The position numbers and the translations under genes are program-made. Under the pieces are notes generated by a model. It did no database searches. It was given only the letters and a program-made list of their open reading frames with translations, and had not been told where the DNA came from. From the NCBI GenBank assembly GCA_910579285.1, contig CAJTTT010000049.1:1-14837 (forward strand): a DNA stretch of 14,837 bases, in the 5' to 3' direction. Numbering within the stretch: the stretch's first letter is position 1; each line of letters starts with the position of its first letter. Below, in pieces: positions 1 through 5,969 of this stretch. Source of the DNA: an uncultured Lachnospiraceae bacterium (GTDB lineage: Bacteria; Bacillota; Clostridia; Lachnospirales; Lachnospiraceae).

Positions 1-27
1 TATACAATTATACAGAAATAGACAGAG

Positions 28-59
28 AAGCGGTGTGCTGTTGCATGCCGCTTTCTTTT
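28..59 (+). terminator. Rho-independent terminator of a gene left of the window
   Basis: AAGCGG (28-33) pairs with CCGCTT (48-53). Inside it TGC (36-38) pairs with GCA (43-45), leaving a TGTT loop, and the stem is followed by TTTCTTTT-like sequence (52-59). This is the form of an intrinsic terminator reading rightward. The gene it would end lies outside the window. It could instead be part of the IS left flank. Confidence 0.45.
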
Positions 60-82
60 GCGTATGGGCTTTAGCCTGTTGA

Positions 83-123
83 GGGCATTGGAGTTTTTCG
101 CGTTCCGAAAAATGGAAATGCCC
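83..123 (+). repeat. Left-end two-tier hairpin of the IS200 element
   Basis: GGGCATT (83-89) is complementary to AATGCCC (117-123), and the nested TTTTTCG (94-100) is complementary to CGAAAAA (106-112) around a 5-base loop. A second short hairpin lies at 135-153. Such subterminal structures are what TnpA of IS200/IS605 elements binds on single-stranded DNA. Which of the two hairpins is the real transposase site is not decided by sequence alone. Confidence 0.45.
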
Positions 124-171
124 GAAACCAAAACCCACCTGCTATGCGGGTGGAGACGATTCGTTATACAA

Positions 172-235
172 AAAATCACCTTTCCATTACAATAGAGTTG
201 TTCAAGCACTATTGCAAGAAAGGAAAGGTGATTTT
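172..235 (+). promoter_or_regulatory. Inverted repeat sequestering the tnpA ribosome-binding site
   Basis: The 14 bases at 172-185 are the exact reverse complement of 222-235, which hold the AGGAAAGG ribosome site and end directly at the tnpA ATG (236). An inner pair, CAATAG (190-195) with CTATTG (209-214), extends the structure. In mRNA this would fold into a long stem with the Shine-Dalgarno buried. Translation repression by a 5' stem-loop is known for IS200 and protects against transcripts entering from outside. The sequence match is direct; the function is inferred by family analogy. Confidence 0.65.
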
Positions 236-679
236 ATGGCGAATAAGAATTATGACTTGGCACACACAAAGTGGATGTGCAAATATCATATCGTATTCAC
301 TCCTAAGTATAGGAGAAAAGTTATTTATAATCAATTAAAAAGTGATATACGGGATATATTGTCATACAAGGGCGTAGAGATTATAGAAGGGCATTTAATG
401 CCAGATCATATCCATATGCTGGTAAGTATACCACCCAAAATGAGCGTATCAAGTTTTATGGGATATCTGAAAGGTAAGTCAGCTCTTATGATATTCGATA
501 GACACGCAAATTTAAAGTATAAGTTTGGGAACCGTCACTTTTGGTCAGAAGGGTATTATGTGAGTACAGTGGGACTAAATGAGGCGACAATCAAAAAATA
601 TATCCAAGACCAGGAGAAGTACGATATCATGAAGGATAAGCTCAGTGTAAAGGAGTATGAAGACCCTTTTAAGGGTTAA
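236..679 (+). CDS. tnpA: IS200/IS605-family transposase TnpA (Y1 HUH single-strand transposase)
   Basis: This 147-residue protein has the normal length for an IS200 TnpA and appears intact. The HUH metal-binding motif is in MPDHIHMLV (H58, H60), and the catalytic tyrosine is probably Y122 in IKKYIQDQE. The conserved N-terminal run WMCKYHIVFTPKYRRK and the FWSEGYYVSTVG stretch before the tyrosine helix are also typical. It would cut and rejoin single-stranded DNA at subterminal hairpins by peel-and-paste transposition. An in-frame start exists at 212, but 236 is chosen because AGGAAAGG lies a few bases upstream and MANKNYD-type starts are normal for the family. The ribosome site is locked in a perfect inverted repeat (172-235). 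A palindrome, ACCCTT/AAGGGT (663-676), overlaps the last codons. Confidence 0.93.
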   Translation: MANKNYDLAHTKWMCKYHIVFTPKYRRKVIYNQLKSDIRDILSYKGVEIIEGHLMPDHIHMLVSIPPKMSVSSFMGYLKGKSALMIFDRHANLKYKFGNRHFWSEGYYVSTVGLNEATIKKYIQDQEKYDIMKDKLSVKEYEDPFKG

Positions 680-696
680 GTCGAAGTAGTACAAAA

Positions 697-743
697 ACCC
701 CTTCAGGGGTATAAGCGATGCGTCAAGTGCAATAGTGACTTGA
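697..743 (+). repeat. Right-end hairpins of the IS200 element
   Basis: ACCCCT (697-702) pairs with AGGGGT (705-710), and TCAAGT (723-728) pairs with ACTTGA (738-743). Both lie within 65 bases of the tnpA stop. One is likely the right-end transposase recognition hairpin; the first could also help terminate tnpA transcription, though no U-tract follows it. From about 760 to 871 I see nothing except the ribosome site of the next gene. Confidence 0.4.
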
Positions 744-871
744 ACGGAGAGAAAGGCAAGGGCGACTGGAAAGAAACGTTGTATGTTGCTTGTACTGATT
801 TTATACATTGATCGGAATTTTAAGATGACCAAAGTAATATTCAAAATTATTATTGACCTAGGAGGACTAAA

Positions 872-1501
872 ATGAAAGAATTGTTTTTGGATATATATCG
901 CAAATTTATTGATGATGCAAAAGAGATCAATGATAAAATTTTATTGGACTTTAAAAACACGGATAAAGAATTTGCAACACAGGAAATATTGTCTTTATGG
1001 GTTTCGGAATGTTTGATTGAGGATATAGATACAATTCAACATTTAAAAGAAAATGGATTTAGTAATAGATATACTGATGCTATAATCAGAAATATGTGTG
1101 AACAAGTAATAGAGTATCTCTATATAATGAAGCATCAAGAACTAATACCGATATACTTTGGAAAAAATATAGAAGAAAAATATGATGAACAAGGAGAATT
1201 ATTTAAAGCATTTAAGCAAACTGGACAGGCAAGATTTGGAAAGCGGAAGTCAGTAAAGGATATGGCAGCGGATATAGGAGAATGGAAGTCAGATGATGAT
1301 AAAATTGCTTTGTATGATATTTTCAGTATTAAGGCTGAATTGGAACATAATTCATACTTTCATCAGATATTCGATATAATAGGCGAATTGGAGGATGGTG
1401 AAAATGAAGGCGAAGAGGCAGATAGATTGGATTATTTGTTTTTGACTTTTATTTTGAATGCATTTTTGGAGATTTGGGATAATCTCCAATGGCAGTTTTA
1501 G
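872..1501 (+). CDS. Uncharacterised, probably all-helical cytosolic protein
   Basis: This 209-residue ORF has a perfect AGGAGG (860-865) six bases before the ATG, so it is very likely a real gene. The protein is acidic and rich in E, D, K, I and L, with no signal peptide or membrane segment. The N-terminal part (1-60) and the middle (RNMCEQVIEYLYIMKHQEL, about 73-91) should be amphipathic helices. The segment ALYDIFSIKAELEHNSYFH (about 148-166) and the C-terminal helix ending in WDNLQWQF are distinctive. The pattern of helices with a late conserved-looking H-N-S-Y-F-H is reminiscent of DUF5677-like proteins, but that is a guess. It is AT-rich like the surrounding decayed DNA and sits between an IS200 element and a defence-gene remnant, so it is likely accessory. 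No partner gene is visible. Confidence 0.75.
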   Translation: MKELFLDIYRKFIDDAKEINDKILLDFKNTDKEFATQEILSLWVSECLIEDIDTIQHLKENGFSNRYTDAIIRNMCEQVIEYLYIMKHQELIPIYFGKNIEEKYDEQGELFKAFKQTGQARFGKRKSVKDMAADIGEWKSDDDKIALYDIFSIKAELEHNSYFHQIFDIIGELEDGENEGEEADRLDYLFLTFILNAFLEIWDNLQWQF

Positions 1502-1740
1502 AAAATATATAGTTTATTTGATTCCTTTTTAATAATTGTAGCATTAGGACTTCGTAAATTCCTGATGGATTGGGTGTTGAAATAGTTTTTCTTTATAAGT
1601 TTTTTTACACCGACTTCGTTGCAGGTTGCGGAGGCGCTTTTATAAATACGACTACAATACATCTGATCGGAAGAGTACTTTGTCTGAAAACATCCATTAC
1701 ATAATTTATATTTCCTAATAACCATTTCACTGGACAGCAT
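1498..1740 (-). pseudogene. Possible remnant of a zinc-binding protein
   Basis: This 80-residue minus-strand frame has four cysteines, C14, C17, C29 and C40, in the spacing C-x2-C-x11-C-x10-C (KLCNGCFQT, MYCSRIY, ATCNEVG). That resembles the zinc-ribbon-like segment of DUF6076-type proteins, where a YC and a C-x2-G pair follow a CxxC. No ribosome site precedes the ATG, and the frame stays open further upstream without recognisable sequence. I therefore treat it as a fragment of a lost gene, if it is anything. Its stop abuts the end of the convergent helical gene (4-base overlap, 1498-1501). A chance ORF is quite possible. Confidence 0.3.
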
Positions 1741-1742
1741 AA

Positions 1743-2071
1743 TGGATAGTCCAATATGAAGAAATTGCGCAAAGGATGTTATATAGATATCAGAACGAAA
1801 AAAGGAACTTCGCCTTGGAACATCGGAAGATTGACTTCCCGCGGTTGAAGTGTATGGAGAAGGTATATTTTTTAAGTTTGATTGTGAATATGGAAGCTCC
1901 TCTATACGAGAAAGAATATACTGTGAGAAAACAAGCGATGAACTTGGAATGTATGGCGTTCTGATTTATACAGCTTCTGGAGACTCAGAGGGATCACTGG
2001 GCGGATTGGTACGTCAGGGCGAGGTTGGAAGACTTGAGGATACTATTGCCAATGCAATAGAAAGTGCATAA
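1743..2071 (+). pseudogene. Degenerate DUF1998 / DrmB-like (DISARM) gene fragment
   Basis: From 1835 the frame reads LPAVEVYGEGIFFKFD, followed directly by CEYGSSSIRERIYCEK, then LIYTASGDSEGSLGGLVRQG, and stops at 2071 after AIESA. These are hallmark pieces of the C-terminal DUF1998 region of DrmB-type proteins, in which IRERIY and the D-S-E-G-S-L-G-G-L motif lie close together. In intact proteins the GEGIFFKFD segment is separated from the CGYSS-RERIY segment by many residues; here they are fused, so an internal stretch has been deleted. Upstream, a different frame (1743-1834, QYEEIAQRMLYRYQNEKRNF...) ends in a frame disruption, with a TGA at 1832 in the DUF1998 frame. The cysteine-rich tail expected after the LGGL motif is missing. 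DrmB acts with the helicase DrmA in DISARM phage defence. No complete DISARM gene is present here. Confidence 0.6.
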
Positions 2072-2271
2072 TCTGTATGAGAAGCAGAACGACTTGAAAG
2101 GGCAGAAATGGAAAAGTGGGAAGTCGTTAGAACGATAAAGTGTAGGGGCTTGGTATGTTCAAAACAGGAAATTAGAATTTCGTGTGGAACAAATTTATTT
2201 ATAACCGAGAATGAGGTTGTAATCGTTCATTGCAATAGGCATTATTGAGGCAGAAACCTTGAAAGGAGAGA

Positions 2272-2319
2272 ATGATTGTGAGCTTGCTTCAAAATATGGA
2301 AAAGACATATCTTTTCTAA
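2272..2319 (+). CDS. Possible 15-residue leader peptide
   Basis: ATG at 2272 is preceded by AAAGGAGAG (2262-2270), a strong Shine-Dalgarno. The frame encodes MIVSLLQNMEKTYLF and stops with TAA at 2317-2319. It lies 31 bases before a strong RNA hairpin (2351-2377), which itself lies 21 bases before the acetyltransferase start. Leader peptide, hairpin, resistance-like gene is the classic layout of translation-coupled attenuation. No alternative pairing partner for the hairpin is obvious, so the role is speculative. Alternatively, this is a chance match inside a decayed gene. Confidence 0.3.
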   Translation: MIVSLLQNMEKTYLF

Positions 2320-2350
2320 AAAGAAATAATGCTGAATTTAGTTAAGGTGT

Positions 2351-2377
2351 TAAGTCGGATAGTTTCTATTCGGCTTA
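2351..2377 (+). terminator. Terminator- or attenuator-like hairpin before the GNAT gene
   Basis: TAAGTCGGATAG (2351-2362) folds on CTATTCGGCTTA (2366-2377) around a TTT loop: 12 pairs, of which two are G-U wobbles in the plus-strand RNA. On the minus strand those wobbles would be A-C mismatches, so the structure belongs to rightward transcripts. It is followed by TTATTACG, a weak U-tract. It may end the transcript of whatever lay upstream, or act as an attenuator for the acetyltransferase. Confidence 0.45.
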
Positions 2378-2398
2378 TTATTACGTTTGGAGGATATG

Positions 2399-2851
2399 AT
2401 GAAAAAATATAGATATATTACACTCATGGAAAAACCAATGATAAAAAATTTAGCAGCAGAATGGTTTCATAGTAAATGGGGTGTACCGAAAGAAGCATAT
2501 ATGGAATGCATGAATGCATATTTGAATAAAGAGACAGAGTATGGCTGGTATCTATGTCTTGATGGTGAAAAGATTGTTGCTGGACTGGGAGTGATAGAGA
2601 ATGATTTTCATAACAGAAAAGATCTTGCGCCAAATGTATGTGCTGTTAATACAGAAGAAGAATACCGCTGCAAAGGAATTGCCGGGAATTTATTAAATAT
2701 GGCAGTGGCAGATATGAAGAATAAGGGAATAACACCAATATATTTACTAACAGACCATACAACATTTTATGAAAGGTATGGTTGGGAGTTTTTGTGCATG
2801 GTGCAGGGAGATGGTGAATCGGAGATGTCAAGAATGTATATTCATAGATAA
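2399..2851 (+). CDS. GNAT-family N-acetyltransferase
   Basis: This 150-residue protein has the usual length of a single-domain GNAT. It would move an acetyl group from acetyl-CoA to an amine; the substrate is unknown. The acetyl-CoA loop is seen as EEEYRCKGIAGNLL (about 86-99), matching R/Q-x-x-G-x-G/A with R90, G93 and A95, after the strand PNVCAVNT. The C-terminal motif, YLLTDHTTFYERYGWEF (about 115-131), is the usual F-Y-x-x-x-G-W/F element. GGAGG (2389-2393) fits ATG 2399 better than the adjacent ATG 2396; the TTG at 2387 is part of the ribosome site. It stands alone, with a hairpin in front and no clear terminator behind. Small-molecule resistance (antibiotic or polyamine acetylation) is possible but unproven. 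Confidence 0.88.
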   Translation: MKKYRYITLMEKPMIKNLAAEWFHSKWGVPKEAYMECMNAYLNKETEYGWYLCLDGEKIVAGLGVIENDFHNRKDLAPNVCAVNTEEEYRCKGIAGNLLNMAVADMKNKGITPIYLLTDHTTFYERYGWEFLCMVQGDGESEMSRMYIHR

Positions 2852-3007
2852 TTCCATTTTAGCAATCCACTTGAGAACTCTGGTTTGTAGTGTTGAGTGG
2901 AATATGCATGTATTTTCCCTTGCTAATCGGGTATAGACATGGCGCTGGTACCATGTAATAAGGGTGGATAAGGAGAAAAACAGGCAGGAGACCAAACGCA
3001 TTTCTGA

Positions 3008-3036
3008 TTGTCTTTTGAAGCAAGGTTTGGTATAAC
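3008..3036 (+). promoter_or_regulatory. Sigma-A-type promoter for the response regulator-kinase pair
   Basis: TTGTCT (3008-3013) and TATAAC (3031-3036) are separated by exactly 17 bases. Transcription would begin near 3043 and leave a leader of about 48 bases before the regulator ATG at 3091. A short palindrome, ACATGG/CCATGT (2937-2942/2951-2956), lies about 50 bases upstream of the -35 box and could be an operator. Nothing else is recognised between 2852 and 3090. Confidence 0.5.
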
Positions 3037-3090
3037 AATATAAAAGAATGATATCTCAACAACAAATAGTATAAGTGAGTGAGATGAGTT

Positions 3091-3822
3091 ATGGATTTGG
3101 AAAGCTATAAAGTCCTGATGATAGACGATGATGAAATGATAGCCACAGCTACTTCCGAATATTTCAATATGTTCGGCGTAAAGACTTCCTATGTAACAAG
3201 CTATGCTGATGCGGTAGCTTTTCTTGAAAAACACGATGTTTCATTGCTCCTGCTTGATATCAATCTCGGCGAAAGATCAGGTTTCGAGCTTTGCAGGAAG
3301 ATACGGGAAAACTATGATCTGCCGATATTCTTTATAAGTGCCCGGACAAGCGATGATGATGTGCTGCTTGCTCTGAACATAGGCGGCGATGATTATATCA
3401 AAAAGCCTTATACGCTCAGCATTCTGCTTGCCAAGGTGAAAGCCGCCGTGGCAAGATACGACAGGATACGCGATAATCCGCACACTGTTCGAAATTTTCA
3501 GCAGATTGAGGAGGGTGTCGTTAAACTGATAGATGAGGTGTACCTCAACACAAATATCCGCAAAATCATTGCAGACGGCAGGGAAATCACGCTCAAAGCG
3601 CTGGAATACAAGCTGTTGTATTATCTTTTCACAAACAGGGGCAAGGTTGTTTCAAAGGACGATCTGCTCAGAGATGTGTGGGAGGATGAACATATCAACG
3701 AGGGTACCATTGCCGTACATATCCGGCATCTGCGTGAAAAGATCGAAGCCGACCCCAAAGAACCGCAGCTCATAAAAACCGTATGGGGTGTGGGCTACAT
3801 GATGGAAGAGGCAGCGCTATGA
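3091..3822 (+). CDS. OmpR/PhoB-family response regulator
   Basis: This 243-residue protein is a complete OmpR-type regulator. The receiver domain (about 5-120) has the acidic pair in LMIDDDE (D12-D14), phosphoacceptor D56 in LLLLDINLG, S83 in FFISAR, and K105-P106 in DDYIKKPY. The C-terminal winged helix (about 145-240) has ITLKALEYKLLYYL, the recognition-helix region EGTIAVHIRHLREKIE, and the wing KTVWGVGYMM. It should be phosphorylated by the kinase encoded next, whose start overlaps its stop as ATGA (3819-3822), indicating translational coupling. The likely target is the direct-repeat promoter at 5121-5166 in front of the ABC transporter genes. The Shine-Dalgarno before 3091 is weak (GAGATGAG). 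GC content rises visibly here compared with the preceding genes. Confidence 0.95.
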   Translation: MDLESYKVLMIDDDEMIATATSEYFNMFGVKTSYVTSYADAVAFLEKHDVSLLLLDINLGERSGFELCRKIRENYDLPIFFISARTSDDDVLLALNIGGDDYIKKPYTLSILLAKVKAAVARYDRIRDNPHTVRNFQQIEEGVVKLIDEVYLNTNIRKIIADGREITLKALEYKLLYYLFTNRGKVVSKDDLLRDVWEDEHINEGTIAVHIRHLREKIEADPKEPQLIKTVWGVGYMMEEAAL

Positions 3823-5105
3823 AAGGATATTGCAGATTTATGGCGCTTCTTGTACTGTTGCTTGCTGCGGGGCTGTCTGCCGTTGTGAAGCTCACAGGCA
3901 CAGATGATTTTTCACAAAATAATGATGACGTGCTTTTGCTCAATGAGATCGCGCATAAGACGGTTCTGGACGATACGCCGCCTGAAAATACAGCGCTGGA
4001 ACGGGAATATGTAATACTTGACCTAAACGGGAATGTTATTTTTGATAACCGTTCCGACCGTTCGGAAACGGTAACTGTTGAGACGGCAATGCAAAGGCGC
4101 TATTCCTATACCTATATCACAGAGAATAATCAAATAACAGGCAGTGTCGTACTCACAGACAGCAATAAACGTTTTGACCGTCTGCGTACAAATATCATCA
4201 CGGTTTACTGTGTATGTGGTTTTCTCCTGATCGGTGCGGCGGCGGCCTTAGGGGTGTATATCCGCAAAACGATCATACGCCCATTTGCTAAGATGAAAGA
4301 TTTTGCATCTTATGTGGCGGTGGGCGATCTTGACCGGCCTCTTGAAATGGATAAGGGCAATATGTTCGGCGCTTTTTCTGAAAGCTTTGATATCATGCGG
4401 GAGGAACTGAAAGCGTCCAGAGCAAGAGAGATTTCCTTGCAGAAAAGAGAGAGTGAGCTTATTGCATCGCTTTCTCACGACCTGAAAACGCCTGTGACGG
4501 GTATTAAACTCACATCTGAGCTGATGGCGGCGATATTCTCTCAGAATGAAGGGCAGGAAATAACAGTCACGGAAGAAATGACCGAGAAGATGAACAACAT
4601 CTGTAAAAGAGCCGATGAAATAGGGGAGCTTGTAGGCGACCTGTTTTCTTCCACTTTGGAGAACTTAGGAGAGTTCAAGGTAGAATGCTCGAACGAAAAT
4701 TCCGCTGTTATAGCACAGATCGTTTCCAGATACGATGACAGAGGGCTTGTGCGTATATCCGAAATACCGCAGGTCATTGTACATATTGACAAGATGCGTT
4801 TGTCGCAGGTCATTGGCAATATCATATTTAATTCTTACAAATACGCAGGTACTACCATAGACATTTCTTTTCATCTTGATGAGAGTTTTCTTGAGGTGTC
4901 GATCAGTGACAGCGGCTCGGGCGTTCCCGAAGACGAGATAGAGCTTATCACCAACAAATTCTACCGCGGAAGGGAGCATGGCGACAAGGAAGGCAGCGGT
5001 TTAGGTCTGTATATCGCAAGGATACTCATGGATAAAATGGGCGGAGAGCTGTCTGTCAGGAATGAAAACGGACTGTGCGTAACGCTGCTTATTCCGCTCA
5101 GTTAA
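3819..5105 (+). CDS. Membrane sensor histidine kinase (HAMP-HisKA-HATPase)
   Basis: This 428-residue protein has a first membrane helix (about 5-24) and an extracytoplasmic sensor region (about 25-124). A second membrane helix (about 125-147) leads to a HAMP linker (about 148-200, R-P-F-A-K-M). The H-box SLSHDLKTPVTGIK has phosphoacceptor H220, the N-box NIIFNSYKYA is about 334-343, the G1 box is DSGSGVP (364-370), and the G2 box is GSGLGLYIA (392-400). The start is placed at 3819 because it overlaps the regulator stop as ATGA; a longer frame exists from 3783. The sensor loop of about 100 residues sets it apart from BceS-type intramembrane kinases, which have almost none, so it probably senses a ligand directly. 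It pairs with the upstream OmpR-type regulator. Overall design is like VanS or PhoR-type kinases, but the ligand is unknown. Confidence 0.94.
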   Translation: MKGYCRFMALLVLLLAAGLSAVVKLTGTDDFSQNNDDVLLLNEIAHKTVLDDTPPENTALEREYVILDLNGNVIFDNRSDRSETVTVETAMQRRYSYTYITENNQITGSVVLTDSNKRFDRLRTNIITVYCVCGFLLIGAAAALGVYIRKTIIRPFAKMKDFASYVAVGDLDRPLEMDKGNMFGAFSESFDIMREELKASRAREISLQKRESELIASLSHDLKTPVTGIKLTSELMAAIFSQNEGQEITVTEEMTEKMNNICKRADEIGELVGDLFSSTLENLGEFKVECSNENSAVIAQIVSRYDDRGLVRISEIPQVIVHIDKMRLSQVIGNIIFNSYKYAGTTIDISFHLDESFLEVSISDSGSGVPEDEIELITNKFYRGREHGDKEGSGLGLYIARILMDKMGGELSVRNENGLCVTLLIPLS

Positions 5106-5120
5106 GAAAAAGACAATAAT

Positions 5121-5166
5121 TTAACAAGATTTTGACAAGGAATTCATTGACGGGATCATGTATAAT
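5121..5166 (+). promoter_or_regulatory. Regulated promoter with 11-bp-spaced direct repeats before the ABC genes
   Basis: A perfect TATAAT lies at 5161-5166, but no -35 box stands 16-18 bases upstream (AGGAAT at that place). Instead TTAACAAG (5121-5128) is repeated as TTGACAAG (5132-5139), 11 bases apart (7 of 8 match), with a further TTGACG at 5147-5152. OmpR-type regulators bind direct repeats spaced about one helical turn just upstream of a weak -35 region and recruit polymerase. The regulator encoded at 3091-3822 is the natural candidate. The site sits in the 102-base gap between the kinase stop and the ATPase start, so the transporter can be induced separately from the sensor pair. Confidence 0.5.
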
Positions 5167-5207
5167 ACTATCATCAACAATCATGTATTTGAAAGGTAGT
5201 GTTATAT

Positions 5208-5966
5208 ATGGTCCCTGTTTTGCGTACAGAAAAGCTGTGCAAGTCTTTTTCAAACGGCGCCGCACAGCAGCATGTTATCAAGAATCTCGATTTGGAAATC
5301 ATGGAGGGCGATTTTACAGTCATCATGGGCGCTTCGGGTTCGGGCAAGTCAACCCTGCTCTATGCCCTTTCGGGAATGGATAAGCCCGCTCTTGGAAAGG
5401 TATTCTTCGGCGATACCGAGATTCAGGACTATACGAACGATCAGCTTGCGGTGTTCAGGAGAAAAAACTGCGGATTCGTTTTTCAGAGCATCTATCTGCT
5501 TGAAAATCAGAATGTCCTTGACAATGTGCTGACGGGCGCCTTTGCCGTGCAGAAAAACTCCCCTGAGCTTATCAAAAGGGTGAAGGAACTGCTCGCAAAA
5601 GTCGGGCTTGATGAGACAATGCAGAAGAAATTTCCAAACCAGCTTTCCGGCGGTGAGGCACAGCGCGTTGGAATCGTGCGCGCTGTGATCAACGAGCCGA
5701 AGATTCTTTTCGCGGACGAGCCTACCGGTTCGCTCGACTCTGCATCGGGCAGGGACGTTCTTGACATCTTCACCGAGGTACACGAGAACGGTCAGAGCAT
5801 CGTTATGGTAACGCACGATATCAAGACCGCACTGCGTGGAACACGGGTCATCTATCTGCGTGACGGCAAGGTTGTGGGCGAACACAGAATGGCGAAATAC
5901 GGCGGGGACGACTTAAAAGAGCGCCGTGAAAAGCTGACAGGATTCCTTGATGAGATGGGATGGTGA
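5208..5966 (+). CDS. ABC transporter ATP-binding protein (MacB/LolD type)
   Basis: This 252-residue cytosolic ATPase is complete: Walker A GASGSGKST (41-49), Q-loop FVFQSIYLLE (Q93), signature LSGGEAQRV (146-154), Walker B ILFADEPTG (166-174), D-loop SLDSASG and switch H203 in VTHD. The length and the LSGGEAQRVGIVRA/DEPTGSLDS pattern fit the family that energises FtsX-type permeases (MacB, LolD, BceA, SalX). The start is set at ATG 5208 with GAAAGG 11 bases upstream; an in-frame GTG at 5199 lies too close to that site. The permease gene begins 3 bases after the stop, so the two subunits are translationally linked. Such pairs usually drive mechanical work or peptide removal at the membrane instead of classical import. 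Confidence 0.95.
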   Translation: MVPVLRTEKLCKSFSNGAAQQHVIKNLDLEIMEGDFTVIMGASGSGKSTLLYALSGMDKPALGKVFFGDTEIQDYTNDQLAVFRRKNCGFVFQSIYLLENQNVLDNVLTGAFAVQKNSPELIKRVKELLAKVGLDETMQKKFPNQLSGGEAQRVGIVRAVINEPKILFADEPTGSLDSASGRDVLDIFTEVHENGQSIVMVTHDIKTALRGTRVIYLRDGKVVGEHRMAKYGGDDLKERREKLTGFLDEMGW

Positions 5967-5969
5967 CTT

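Larger units (their letters stand above)
61..762 (+). mobile_element. IS200/IS605-family insertion sequence, tnpA only (IS200 type)
   Basis: The element is defined by an intact Y1/HUH transposase gene (236-679) and clustered hairpins on both sides, as expected for elements that recognise subterminal hairpins instead of terminal inverted repeats. On the left are GGGCATT/AATGCCC (83-89/117-123) enclosing TTTTTCG/CGAAAAA (94-100/106-112), and CCACCTGC/GCGGGTGG (135-142/146-153, one G-T pair). On the right are ACCCCT/AGGGGT (697-702/705-710) and TCAAGT/ACTTGA (723-728/738-743). No tnpB follows, so it belongs to the stand-alone IS200 group. Exact tips cannot be fixed from one copy because this family makes no target duplication; the limits given are approximate. 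Confidence 0.6.
2072..2398 (+). other. Gene-poor leader region with remnants before the acetyltransferase
   Basis: No large gene is visible. The region contains an 8-bp perfect inverted repeat, AACGACTT (2088-2095) with AAGTCGTT (2121-2128). It also has short open stretches that may be gene remnants: 2061-2138, reading KVHNLYEKQNDLKG..., and 2223-2345, ending NNAEFS. A 15-codon ORF and a strong hairpin are listed separately. Confidence 0.5.

Noticed and set aside
1776..1964. 62-residue plus-strand frame as an intact gene
   Set aside because: Only its first part looks protein-like; the rest is out of frame with the DUF1998 motifs. It is treated as part of the pseudogene.
5132..5166. TTGACA (5132) with TATAAT (5161) as a normal sigma-A promoter
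   Set aside because: The spacer is 23 bases, far from 17; a regulator-assisted promoter explains it better.
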